DNA of 64,000 nucleotides, taken from assembly GCA_037783415.1 (NCBI GenBank), contig JAZGTN010000120.1, positions 1 to 64,000 on the forward strand, written 5' to 3'. Every line of letters begins with the position of its first letter. The stretch's first letter is position 1. Below are positions 12,608 to 22,118 of this stretch, one piece after another. Below the pieces are notes generated by a model. It was not told the DNA's origin. It worked only from the letters and a program-made list of their open reading frames with translations, and did no database searches. A program made the position numbers and the translations under genes. The DNA is from Leptasterias polaris (Eukaryota > Echinodermata > Asteroidea > Forcipulatida > Asteriidae).

Positions 12608-14312
12608 CACGGCTGGTAAGAAAGGAGGGTATGAGTGCAGTTGATTAAAGCTGCCATGGTAAGGAAGAGGGGGTATGAGTGCAGTCGACTGAAGTCACCA
12701 ATGGTAAGGAAGAGGGGGTATGAGTGCAGTTGACTGAAGTCACCTATGGTAAGGAAGAGGGGGTATGAGTGCAGTTGACTAAAGTCACCAATGGTAAGGA
12801 AGAGGGGGTATGAGTGCAGTTGACTAAAGTCACCAATGGTAAGGAAGAGGGGGTATGAGTGCAGTTGACTGAAGTCACCTATGGTAAAGAAGAGGGGGTA
12901 TGAGTGCAGTTGACTGAAGTCACCAATGGTAAGGAAGAGGGGGTATGAGTGCAGTTGACTGAAGTCACCTATGGTAAAGAAGAGGGGGTATGAGTGCAGT
13001 TGACTGAAGTCACCAATGGTAAGGAAGAGGGGGTATGAGTGCAGTTGACTAAAGTCACCAATGGTAAGGAAGAGGGGGTATGAGTGCAGTCGACTGAAGT
13101 CACCTATGGTAAGGAAGAGGGGGTATGAGTGCAGTTGACTAAAGTCACCTGTGGTAAGGAAGAGGGGTATGAGTGCAGTTGACTAAAGTCACCTGTGGTA
13201 AGGAAGAGGGGGTATGAGTGCAGTCGACTGAAGTCACCTATGGTAAGGAAGAGGCGGTATGAGTGCAGTTGACTAAAGTCACCTGTGGTAAGGAAGAGGG
13301 GGTATGAGTGCAGTTGACTAAAGTCACCTATGGTAGGAAGAGGGGGTATGATTGCAGTTGACTAAAGTCACCAATGGTAAGGAAGAGGGGGTATGAGTGC
13401 AGTTGACTAAAGTCACCTATGGTAAGGAAGAGGGGGTATGAGTGCAGTTGACTAAAGTCACCAATGGTAAGGAAGAGGGGGTATGAGTGCAGTTGACTAA
13501 AGTCACCTATGGTAAGGAAGAGGGGGTATGAGTGCAGTCGACTGAAGTCACCTATGGTAAGGAAGAGGGGGTATGAGTGCAGTTGACTAAAGTCACCTGT
13601 GGTAAGGAAGAGGGGGTTTGAGTGCAGTTGACTAAAGTCACCAATGGTAAGGAAGAGAGGGTATGAGTGCAGTTGACTAAAGTCACCAATGGTAAGGAAG
13701 AGGGGGTATGAGTGCAGTCGACTGAAGTCACCTATGGTAAGGAAGAGGGGGTATGAGTGCAGTTGACTAAAGTCACCTGTGGTAAGGAAGAGGGGGTATG
13801 AGTACAGTTGACTAAAGTCACCTATGGTAAGGAAGGGGGGTATGAGTGCAGTTGACTTAAGTCACCAATGGTAAGGAAGAGGGGGTATGAGTGCAGTTGA
13901 CTAAAGTCACCTATGGTAAGGAAGAGGGGGTATGAGTGCAGTGGACTAAAGTCACCTATGGTAAGGAAGAGGGGGTATGAGTGCAGTTGACTTAAGTCAC
14001 CAATGGTAAGGAAGAGGGGTATGAGTGCAGTTGACTGAAGTCACCTAAGGTAAAGAAGAGGGAGTATGAGTGCAGTTGACTAAAGTCACCTATGGTAAGG
14101 AAGAGGGGGTATGAGTGCAGTTGACTATGGTCATCTATGGTAAAGAAGAGGGGGTATGAGTGCAGTCGACTAAAGTTTCCTATGGTAAGGACAAGGGTAT
14201 GAGTGCAGTCGACTAAAGTTGTGTATGATAAGGAAGAGATAGTTAGAGTGCAGTGAATTAAAGTTGCCTATAAGAAAGAGGTGGTATGAGTGTTGCCTAC
14301 ATTAAGGAAAAG
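12608..14312 (+). repeat. 45-bp minisatellite, about 37 copies
   Basis: The unit begins GGTAAGGAAGAGGGGGTATG, continues AGTGCAGTTGACTAAAGTCA and ends CCTAT, CCAAT or CCTGT (45 bp). The period was measured directly between consecutive GGTAAGG motifs. Copies vary mainly at T/C in GTTGAC, A/G in CTAAAG, and the last three bases. Some are 43-44 bp (GAAGAGGGGT forms), and the edges decay into divergent partial units. It fills most of the intron between the CCP exons at 14789-14986 and 12284-12484. In the sense direction of the gene each unit carries a pyrimidine run, CCCCCTCTTCCTTACC. Confidence 0.95.
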
Positions 14313-14788
14313 GTTAATTCAGTTCATGATGTTCAATTATCCCAAAAGACCAGCTAACAGCAACAGGATGTATGTTCACTGCTTCACTGTTGGGGCTCGC
14401 ATGGAGGGTCTTTGAACTCCTCTTAACTTTTCACCTTTTGTTTCACCTTTTGACAATTTTTGACTGCTGAAAATTACTGTTTTAACATGTTGAAAATCAC
14501 AGCAGCTGCAAGTGAATTGTACAAAATGTCCATAGCAGCTGAAAGGTATGACCTTTCCATTCAACCAAAGAGGTCACAGTCCTAAAATGACAATCTCCTT
14601 ATGTTCTCTATTTCAACATTACATCTACATTTCTTAAAACAAAACAGACTTTCTGTTGCATGTCATTTTTCTAGACATTCAAGTTCAGGTGAAGATAAGT
14701 ATAGAAAACAATCAGCAAAATCAGCCATGTCTGGACAGAAGGTGACGTTTATACAAAATTGAATAGTCTCCAAAAAGGGTAAAGTTAC
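14313..14788. other. Intron remainder, no feature seen
   Basis: These 476 bases separate the minisatellite from the next CCP exon. I found no domain coding, no TIRs and no tandem repeat. The 62-residue minus-strand reading frame here has no recognisable domain. Confidence 0.6.
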
Positions 14789-14986
14789 CGGTGCACACAA
14801 GATCTGTTCCTGACCATGTGCTATTTTCACGACAGCGTGATCGCCCACCATCACTGGATTCTGCTTGGAAACCATAGATGCAGTAGAAGGAACACTCAGT
14901 ACCATACGTCTGATAAGCATCCGGAGAGCTGCTACAGCCAGACTTAATTGCATTGACAGGAATGGCTTGGGATGGACAGGATACAA
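14789..14986 (-). CDS. CCP (sushi) exon
   Basis: The acceptor is CTTTTTGCACAG and the donor G|GTAACT. The 66-codon module reads VSCPSQAIPVN, SGCSSSPDAY, TECSFYCIYGF, SRC, STWSGTD and LVCTG. Six cysteines are present. The second cysteine sits in a loop resembling that of selectin short consensus repeats. It is the second CCP of its triplet. Overlapping frames on either strand are shadows. Confidence 0.9.
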
Positions 14987-15195
14987 CTGTGCAAAAAGAA
15001 ACAAGCAAATCACAAACGCTGTACAAGTTAATAAATTGCAACCCAAGCTTCTTATCTGTTTTCACACCAACTATTTGATAAGAAGTTTTGATTTTCCAAA
15101 TGAGGATGACAGGAGTTTTTCATAAATGTTCTGAATGGTGCAACTGAGCAAAAGAATTGAGGACATCATAAAGGCATGCAGAGTGCCCAACTCAC

Positions 15196-15387
15196 TTGTG
15201 CATACTGTATTTTGTCCATCCCAGTACAGTGTGTTGTCACCAGTTAGTCGACAAGTTCTTATATCTGATCCACTCAGGGTGTAGCCAGTGTTACATTCCA
15301 GTACACACTGAGTGCCAACGATGTGAGCTGTATGGTTGCAATACACACTGCCTGATCCAGGGGCCTGTAATCTTCCACAGCGATAAA
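15196..15387 (-). CDS. CCP (sushi) exon
   Basis: The acceptor is CATTCTTTCAG and the donor A|GTGAGT. The 64-codon module reads YRCGRLQAPGSG, VYCNHTAH, GTQCVLECNTGYTLSG, RTC, LYWDGQN and TVC. It has six cysteines with canonical GYTLSG after the fourth. It directly follows the split HYR domain and starts the CCP triplet 15196-12284. Confidence 0.9.
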
Positions 15388-15508
15388 CTGAAAGAATGAG
15401 AACATTCAAAAATTACACAAGTTTTTGGGGTGATGTCTTTCCATAAGTATCTGCTTGGCAAAGAGAAAACAATCACACATTGTTGTGAAAGTCTTTGTTT
15501 CAGTTTAC

Positions 15509-15627
15509 CTTCAACAGCTACAATGATATCGCAGAGTTGAGAGTTACCAGTTGGGTCTGTAGCGATAAAAGTAACAGTTGTTCTTCCTTCAGGGAACAAA
15601 CTTCCTGGTGCTGGATGGCCACTTTGC
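15509..15627 (-). CDS. HYR domain, second-half exon
   Basis: The acceptor is TTCATTGCAG before 15627 and the donor G|GTAAAC. The exon starts in phase 2, completing an AG|G arginine codon begun in the exon ending at 16174. It encodes QSGHPAPGSLFPEGRTTVTF, then IATDPTGNSQLC and IIVAVE, the typical second half of HYR. With the 136-base partner it makes an 85-codon domain. Only the first and last HYR cysteines are kept. Confidence 0.87.
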
Positions 15628-15710
15628 CTGCAATGAATCGCAAATAAGTTCAGTTGTTGACAGAAGCCACTACACATTAAAAAAGTTCTGGTGTACTGTA
15701 ATTTTGTGCA

Positions 15711-15885
15711 ATAGACCTTATGCACATGACGTCATTTGAGTAGGGCGCCCTCGCCTAGAGGTCAAAAGGAAGATGTTCATTGGCTAATCCTGTGCGCCGC
15801 GCGTACAAAGCTGTGCGCTTCCATTGTTTCATCATCAGTTTACCTCTAAGATGGCGGCTTGGTGACGTCAATGCATAAGGTCTAT
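15711..15885. mobile_element. MITE-like element, 175 bp, long terminal inverted repeats
   Basis: The left end ATAGACCTTATGCACATGAC is the near-perfect reverse complement of the right end, which runs GTCAATGCATAAGGTCTAT; both inner ends contain TGACGTCA. The interior has no coding capacity and is GC-richer than its surroundings (GCGCCGCGCG). Size, TIR length and lack of coding fit a non-autonomous DNA transposon (MITE). It lies wholly inside the intron that splits the HYR domain. The superfamily cannot be assigned because the duplicated target is ambiguous. Confidence 0.75.
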
Positions 15886-16173
15886 AAAGGCTAAGCATGG
15901 ATCCCCCTGTTGAAAAATGGAAATTCAACCATCTCTCTTCTTTCTTCCTGACATGATGGTTTTCCGAGTTTCTAACAAACAGATTAGAAATTTTTCAAAA
16001 GAGAATTGGGCCAAAGGAGAAAGCCTCTGTTGTGTTCTTATTCAATTCTACATCTGAGTCCAACAATCCGACCAGTTCCGGTGACACTGTCTTGTGTTCA
16101 TTTGTACAAAACGAAACCATTTATCTTCTACCATCACTTAAAAAGAGTCTCTAGTGCTTTCAGAACAACTCAC
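15886..16173. other. Rest of the HYR-splitting intron
   Basis: These bases contain no tandem repeat or domain coding. The plus-strand reading frame starting at 16006 runs antisense into the HYR exon and is a shadow. Confidence 0.6.
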
Positions 16174-16309
16174 CTTATGACAGTAACATTGCCAGAGTTA
16201 TCAGTGGCAGTCGGCACATCAAAATCCACCATTTGAAAGGTTGAGCCAAAGGCACTTGTTACTGTGATCCGCACGGGACAACTATCTTCAAAACTGGGTT
16301 GTTGTTGAT
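16174..16309 (-). CDS. HYR domain, first-half exon
   Basis: The acceptor is CATTCTTGTAG before 16309 and the donor AAG|GTGAGT. The 136-base exon reads D(junction)-Q-Q-Q-P-S-F-E-D, SCPVRITVTSAFGSTF, then VDFDVPTATDNSGNVTVI, the standard HYR beginning with the PTATDN motif. It has no start codon in frame on the minus strand and is only recognisable from the domain pattern and splice sites. It joins the exon at 15509-15627 in phase 2. Confidence 0.85.
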
Positions 16310-16789
16310 CTACAAGAATGTGATCAAGAAGGAATGAACAATAAGTAAAGATTACAAAAACTACCCTTATTCAGTTGGATTATGTGCCATGAACACAGAT
16401 AAAGATGTACAAACAATCATTTGAACTAATGCAATACTGTGCCTTTAGGATAAAAAAACACAAAATAATAAATAATAAGTATGAATATTGACATTTGTCT
16501 ACCACGTATGACACTTTTGGCACACAAACATTTATTCTAATCATTGGGCCAGTTATTTCATTCCTAAAACCATCTCAGCTCCCAAGTGCTGCGAAGTTTA
16601 GTGCATCAAGCTAACAATAACAAGGACCATTTCTGCCCTCACAATCACATGTACCCATTTACTCCTTGGTGAAGAGAAACAATTATAGTAAAATATCAAA
16701 ATCAAGGACACAAGTGCGGTTGTCAACCAGGCCAGGCTTGGAACCTCCATGACATTCTACACAGTAAACAATAATGTGGAGATTCTTAC
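16310..16789. other. Intron, no feature seen
   Basis: AT-rich intron between HYR and CCP exons; neither repeats nor coding were recognised. Confidence 0.6.
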
Positions 16790-16987
16790 CAGTACAAAGA
16801 GTGGTCTGAGTCTTATCCCAAGATCCACCGTCTGTGCATGTCTTGATTGAAGGTCCCTGTTGAACAAAGCCATTATTACAGCTGAAGAGACACTCTGTGT
16901 TATATGGTAGCATCAAGGCCTGGCTGCAGATGGCTGGCTCTATGGATCCATGGTTGATGGAGAAGGGGCCTGGACATGTCACTGTCA
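16790..16987 (-). CDS. CCP (sushi) exon with two possible acceptors
   Basis: The module reads VTCPGPFSINHG, AIC, TECLFSCNNGFVQQG, KTC, GSWDKTQ and LCTG, with six cysteines. The donor is G|GTAAGA. The 5' end is ambiguous: AG dinucleotides six bases apart (CATGACAG and CAGTGACAG on the minus strand) would start the exon at 16987 or 16981. Both are in frame and differ by two residues (T-V). The longer form is given. It is the third CCP of the triplet that follows the HYR domain at 19807-20846. Confidence 0.87.
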
Positions 16988-17428
16988 CTGTCATGACAAA
17001 GTGATATGATGACATTAATATCATATCCCACACAAGCAACCTATTATAGTCTACTACCATCCAATTGTACTGACTACTGACTCCAGTCAATGATTCTGAA
17101 TGTGGCTGAGAAAACCAAATTCTATGTGCTACTTACAGAACAGATGACCAACTCTACATGTAGATCCGACAACCTGGTCTCAATTTCACAGAGCTACTTA
17201 GTAGAACCTAATGCTTAGGAAATTTAAGTTCTAAGCAAAATATGACGGGGCACCAGTTATGAATAATGTACTTTTTCTTTGTATTTTGGCTGGAAACCCG
17301 TTTCTGCTCAGCAAAGCTCCTCTATACTAAGTACATTTGTGTGTTTAGACATTCTGCCAACCTGCCCCCTTGATGCAGTCCTACAGAGTCAATAACATTA
17401 AAGCAATAATTTCCAAAGGCAATATTAC
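16988..17428. other. Intron, no feature seen
   Basis: 441 bases between CCP exons; no domain pattern, TIRs or tandem repeats. Confidence 0.6.
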
Positions 17429-17617
17429 CTGTACATTGAAAGTCTGGTCCACTCCAAGAGGTATCTGCTTGACACTGACGTACTCGGAAGCTTTGACCAC
17501 TAGATGTCCTTTGACCCAGGTCACAATGAAACTCACAGGACTCTTCATATGAAGCACTATCACCATAGCAACCCGCAATGTAGCCATTAGTAATATTAGG
17601 AAAGCTGCATGAATTTA
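17429..17617 (-). CDS. CCP (sushi) exon
   Basis: The acceptor is TTCTTCATACAG and the donor G|GTAATA. The 63-codon module reads NSCSFPNITNGYIAGC, EESCEFHCDLGQ, VRQC, TSWSGPDF and QCTG, with six cysteines. NITNG carries an N-linked glycosylation sequon (N-I-T). The plus-strand frame across it and the shorter minus-strand frame are shadows. Confidence 0.88.
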
Positions 17618-17856
17618 CTGTATGAAGAAAGGAAAGTTTACAACTCAAATATTTGAAAAGGGCTGGTAATTCAATGAAACATGCCGGCAATTAGACTATT
17701 AAACTATACCCCCTTGATGTGTTGACCATTGCTATCAAAGTCATGCCTGCCTGAAAGTCTGATACATGAATAAAAACCTGTCCAGCGTACCATGGCACTG
17801 TGCATGTTGTTTGTTGCACAGTGGCTTGATGAGTGTGGGGCAGAGAGACGTATATC

Positions 17857-17972
17857 TGTCCTATATGAGCATCATTGTTAATGGGCAGGCCTATATAAGA
17901 ATCATTATTAATGGGCAGGCCTATATGAGCATTGTTGTTAATGGGCATATATGAGCATTGTTGTTAATTGGT
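17857..17972 (+). repeat. Short 30-bp tandem repeat, about 3.5 copies
   Basis: GTTAATGGGCAGGCCTATAT followed by AAGAATCATT or GAGCATTGTT recurs with a 30-bp period. The last copies are shortened (ATGGGCATATATGAGC). Because 30 is a multiple of three, both strands are open here, which explains the small frames seen. It lies in the 1.85-kb intron 17618-19470. Confidence 0.8.
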
Positions 17973-19470
17973 TTATCAATTCATCGTACCCAAACAAACA
18001 AATTGATCAGTTTCAATTTGAAAGCTCACAACAGCTAGTACCAATCCTCTTGAGAATATTTCTATCATACGCTGACTGATGAAGTAAAGAAAATAGGATT
18101 TCTGAAAGACCCCTTAAAAATCCCAAATGCTTATTTTAACTGAAAATAAACATAATAAACATTAATTTATGTCTTGCACAAAATTTCTGATAAACAAGAT
18201 GAGCTGATTTGATAACATTTTCACAAGTAGGTTGTATGGTGTATTTATTGAAAAATAATAAACATAAATTAATTTGCTTTTCCAAGAACCAAACAATGTA
18301 TTCCCTTCAATTCAATCTCTTTTGATATAGCACAATTAGAATGATTCAACCAGATTGCCTTTATTGTAATTAGGCACCTTATTGAAACTATTCCAGTTAA
18401 AGTTCCGGGACAGCTTCAACCGTTTTTCATCTCGCTTCAAATTGTTTTTCTTTCAAATTCACTGCTGGATTGTGGTTACCACCAAGCAAGGTCACATGTT
18501 TGTGGTTTTCTGGACAAGATTAAGCCAACACTGGAGTACAGTACTAACTGGGGATTGCAACATTTTAAAGAAAACATATAAGACGTGTTTTATGCAGCTA
18601 TCATTCAGCACTTGGTAAATTGTTTGACATTATGAAAACCTGTGCTTAAAAAAACAATTATCCGACAATAATGATTATGTAAAATGACTATAATATGCGT
18701 GATGAAAACACTTTTTCTTTTGCATATTTTTTTGTTTAGTAATTTTGTGAGATTGATTGTAGTGGAAAACTTAACTAACTTAGAGTATAACTTTGAGTTT
18801 TATTTGCAGCGTTAGTTTAATTATTTTATTAAAAGAAGATTTTTCGGACATTTTCACTTTCCTAATGTTTGGACCAACATTACTTCTAAAAAGTTCTATA
18901 TACAGTAGTTTTAAGTAATACTTTGTGTGCGTTTAATTTTGTTATGGTTGAAAAGTGTCTGGTCTTTGCCAATAGGTTTTCCATGCAGTCTTCTTTCATA
19001 TGTTTTCCAAGAAGTGTATAAAAAGAAATCACGCGGGTATTAATATTTGTACCACGATGTAGAATTGCATTAACATGCCTATACTCAATCAATTACTGTA
19101 ATCACAATGGGACTGATATTCACAATAAGGGATCAATTGTATTACAATATTTAAACACCATCCTGCCATTCCAAATGATGTTTAATGGCCTCCCCACAAA
19201 CAAGTCAAATAAATCACGGTTGAATAGATTTTAAGCTCTGTGTTGATAGAATGCCCACAAGTGTTGTGAGATCTTATCACTGGCCAAACCTCAGAGAGCA
19301 CAGTAGGGGAGTTATAAACAAACTCCTGGACAGTGTGGTGCAGCACCGGGATAAAGCCGAATGGGAAAGAAACTAAACAACAATTCATCCCGACAAGAAA
19401 ACCCCGACCGGGACAGATTTCCCAGAAAATACCTGGGAATAGTTTTGGTAAGGTGCCTTACTAAACATAC
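17973..19470. other. AT-rich intron, no feature seen
   Basis: No CCP or HYR coding was found on the minus strand. Several 60-80 codon frames (18382 plus, 18886 minus, 19182 minus) lack recognisable domains, cysteine patterns or splice context and are treated as chance. Confidence 0.6.
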
Positions 19471-19695
19471 CATTACATAATGGTTGATTATGGGTCCAAT
19501 AACCCACAGTACTCTGCTCACTCAGACGGTCACACTGTCTAACCAATGTAGTGCCCTCTGTTGACAAAGTGTGGCCAACATCACAACTGACTTCACACCT
19601 TGAGCCGTAAACAGCGCCCTCAATACAGGAGCCATGTCCAGACACCAGAACCATCTTGCCTTTTAGTGGAGTAGTTAGACCAATACATCTGGTCA
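19471..19695 (-). CDS. CCP (sushi) exon, long form
   Basis: The acceptor is TATTGAATACAG and the donor G|GTATGT. The 75-codon module is the longest CCP here: VTRCIGLTTPLKGK, HGSC, GSRCEVSCDVGHTLS, RQCDRLSEQSTVGYW, QPLCNG. Six cysteines are present. The extra length lies between the third-from-last and last cysteines. It is the first CCP after the split HYR at 19807-20846. Confidence 0.87.
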
Positions 19696-19806
19696 CTGTA
19701 TTCAATAAAATTTAAACTTAATTTATTTGTACAGAAAATCAAATATTTTTCTATGGAAAAATATAAATTCTGAAGACATGAGGATCTATACAAGTTGACC
19801 TCTAAC

Positions 19807-19975
19807 CTTTAGCCTCAATTTGCATAGAGCATGACCCAGAATTGCCTGCACTGTCTGTCGCTACATAGACCAATGTATGAGTGCCTTCATTCAATGCAAT
19901 AGGCCTTGACCCAGTGACAGGATCTGAGTTGATGGTCTGCAAGCTGGCTGGGATGTCTTGACCAGCATCAGTTCC
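19807..19975 (-). CDS. HYR domain, second-half exon
   Basis: The acceptor is CTCTCTTCCAG before 19975 and the donor AAAG|GTTAGA. It begins on a codon boundary (phase 0) and encodes GTDAGQDIPASLQTI, NSDPVTGSRPIALNEGTH, TLVYVATDSAGNSGSC and MQIEA. With the exon at 20746-20846 it forms a 90-codon HYR domain with two cysteines. Confidence 0.87.
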
Positions 19976-20745
19976 CTGGAAGAGAGATTGAAACAGCACT
20001 TTTTTTAAAGTGGCCGCTTCCAGTGTGATATCTCAACTTATACACACAACAAAGACAAGTGCAATTGGAGGCATTGCACTGAAGTATGGATCATTACTAA
20101 ACCTCATGCATATTCATGATTGAAAACAAAATTCCAACCCTGGTCTATTCACCATCACATGCCATATGTATTTATGCACAGGTTAATTAAATAGGTGTAG
20201 TAGAATATAGCATGTGCAATAGTCGAGAGTCACACACACACACAGGGTAAATACGCATCGCATTGATTGGGAACTACTTTGTCAACTTCCAATACCTAGG
20301 GGAGCTAATATCGACTGTCCACCCTAAACCATGTTACACCTACATATTACGGGCTCGGTTTGCAGTTAAAACTATGTGATGTAACCAATTTTCATTGAGT
20401 AGAATTTAGTTCTAATCAGCTACCCCTTCACATTAAAATCTCCAATACTATTCAAATGGTATCTCAAAGAACACCTCATGTCAAAAGCATTGAGTTCTTC
20501 CCAACTGATTTGTCTTTGTTTCTTTTTCCTTTTGTTTTCTTGTTTTTATTGTTTCAATGCCTTGAGCACTTTTGGTGGATTTGTGCACTTTATAAGAATT
20601 CATTATTATTAGCATTATTTTAGAAAGTAAAGATTATGCAAATAATGTTCAAAGTAAAACACAATGATATTCTCGTCCAATTGAACCCAAATTATCATTA
20701 ACTCATACACATAAATATTCATGAGGGATAATTAAACTAGGTTAC
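19976..20745. other. HYR-splitting intron, 770 bp
   Basis: A short CA run lies near 20231 (CACACACACACACA) and a T-rich stretch near 20518. No transposon ends or further exon were recognised. Confidence 0.6.
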
Positions 20746-20846
20746 CATGACAGGTTCCCATTGCCATGACAATGACACCATGATCTGACCAATCCCTGCG
20801 AAGATGACTTGGTTCACTGGGCACTGCACTAAGGTGGACGTAACAT
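20746..20846 (-). CDS. HYR domain, first-half exon, first exon after the 36-kb intron
   Basis: The acceptor is TTTTTCTTTAG before 20846 and the donor ATG|GTAACC (phase 0). The 101-base exon reads D(junction)-V-T-S-T-L-V-Q-C-P, then NQVIFAGIGQIMVSLSWQWE and P-V-M. The C-P near the start and the W-E-P match the front of HYR. No reading frame beginning with ATG covers it, so it is easy to miss. It is the acceptor partner for the exon at 56837-57037 across satellite B, and the joined codon is GAT (D) as in the other HYR starts. Confidence 0.75.
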
Positions 20847-21303
20847 CTAAAGAAAAATTTACAGAAAATGTTAATTGTTACTGAAGTCTCTGGGTCTGTG
20901 GTTGACTCTATGAATTAGGGATTTCTCTCGAAGCCGATGACAACAAATAATCCTTAACCCTGGGTCCCATTAAATCGCCTTCTGGTGACTTTCGCCTCAT
21001 TGGAATGCACTTTTAATTACAGGGCAGTTAAGTATGTTTGGGGTGAACCCAAGGTAATTCCCATGCTAGAAAGACTTTGTAGTAGCCTGATGATAGATAT
21101 ATTACATTATGTTGGCTGCAGACCTTATCTATAAATAAAATCAAGGTCCGTATACAAAACGCATAACAGGCGAAAAATCTGCAAGTGTTTCAATGGTTGT
21201 GTACAACAAATGGTGTACATGTCAATGGTGACTGTGGCCAGCTAACTTCAAAGGGTCATGGTGAACTGTTAGTGAATTCAACCCCATGTGTGACTACACT
21301 ATC

Positions 21304-21320
21304 TCAAAGGGGGGGGGGGG
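21304..21320 (+). repeat. G-rich homopolymer tract
   Basis: About 13 consecutive G bases within AAAGGGGG...GTCGAAAAG. The surrounding 20847-21432 has no recognisable exon. Confidence 0.8.
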
Positions 21321-21432
21321 GTCGAAAAGAGGATTATGGATTAAGTTTGACCGGATTTGACCGAATGGTTTTTATGTTATTGATTTAAACAAAAAATGTG
21401 CCTACCGCGACAGGCACCTTGCTTCGAGCAGT

Positions 21433-21920
21433 GTTAACCACTTCACATCGGTATTTAAAAAAATCAAAGCCCATCCCCGTTATTATTATTTTTAACCTTT
21501 TGGAACTTCTTTTGAGGAAAGATAAAGGTTCTGATAATTAGCTCTGGGTTTTGATGTTGGCGTACGAGAAAATTTAGTAGGCACTCACTGTGATTCACAG
21601 AACCTCGGCCATGAGCCTGGACCTCCTACAATGAACCGAATACAATGACAATCAATGGTGGCAGTCCGTCCATTCTTGAATGCCACATTTGTACAACAAA
21701 AGGACAAAGGTCTGGAATCAAGGGTTACACAGTTACCCTCAGAAAGGTATTTTACAAGGTATATTTTTGATAAAAATGTCAGCCGTCACAAAAACATTGT
21801 GGCTGTCACAAAAACATTGAAGAAAATTTGAAGTTGTTCCGGGCGTTAAACAAGTCTGCCATAAGTCTGTCCTAAAATAATTTGTGGATAAAGACTACAT
21901 CTGATGTGAAGTGGCTAAAC
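21433..21920. mobile_element. Possible MITE-like inverted-repeat element, 488 bp
   Basis: The left end GTTAACCACTTCACATCG is mirrored at the right end by TGATGTGAAGTGGCTAAAC, about 17 matched bases in inverted orientation. An internal 20-bp direct duplication of GTCACAAAAACATTG lies at 21785-21822. Similar end sequence and TCTGCCATAAG also occur near 11020-11097 beside the SINE, which suggests a family. No transposase was found. Boundaries and class are uncertain. Confidence 0.4.
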
Positions 21921-22118
21921 CAACATACATTGTGTGCTCATGGTTCAAGAAACATCATAAATTTATTTTAATTTCAAATCAACATGCTTTTGACACCTAT
22001 ATTATTACAGCTTTAATACTTCAAACCCCAAAAGATTCACAATGAATGTTAGTAATTGCAAAACAACACCCCTTGTTTCTTCACATACATGTACCAAATG
22101 GCTCTTCCTAAAAATCAC

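Noticed and set aside
15196..15399. Plus-strand frames opposite CCP exons (also 14865, 17370, 17766, 58168)
   Set aside because: They are antisense shadows of cysteine-rich exons on the minus strand.
21580..21620. Possible 37-base exon (CATTGTAG acceptor, CACA|GTGAGT donor, minus strand)
   Set aside because: Length 37 breaks the phase-1 chain, there is no cysteine or domain pattern, and it lies within a likely mobile element.
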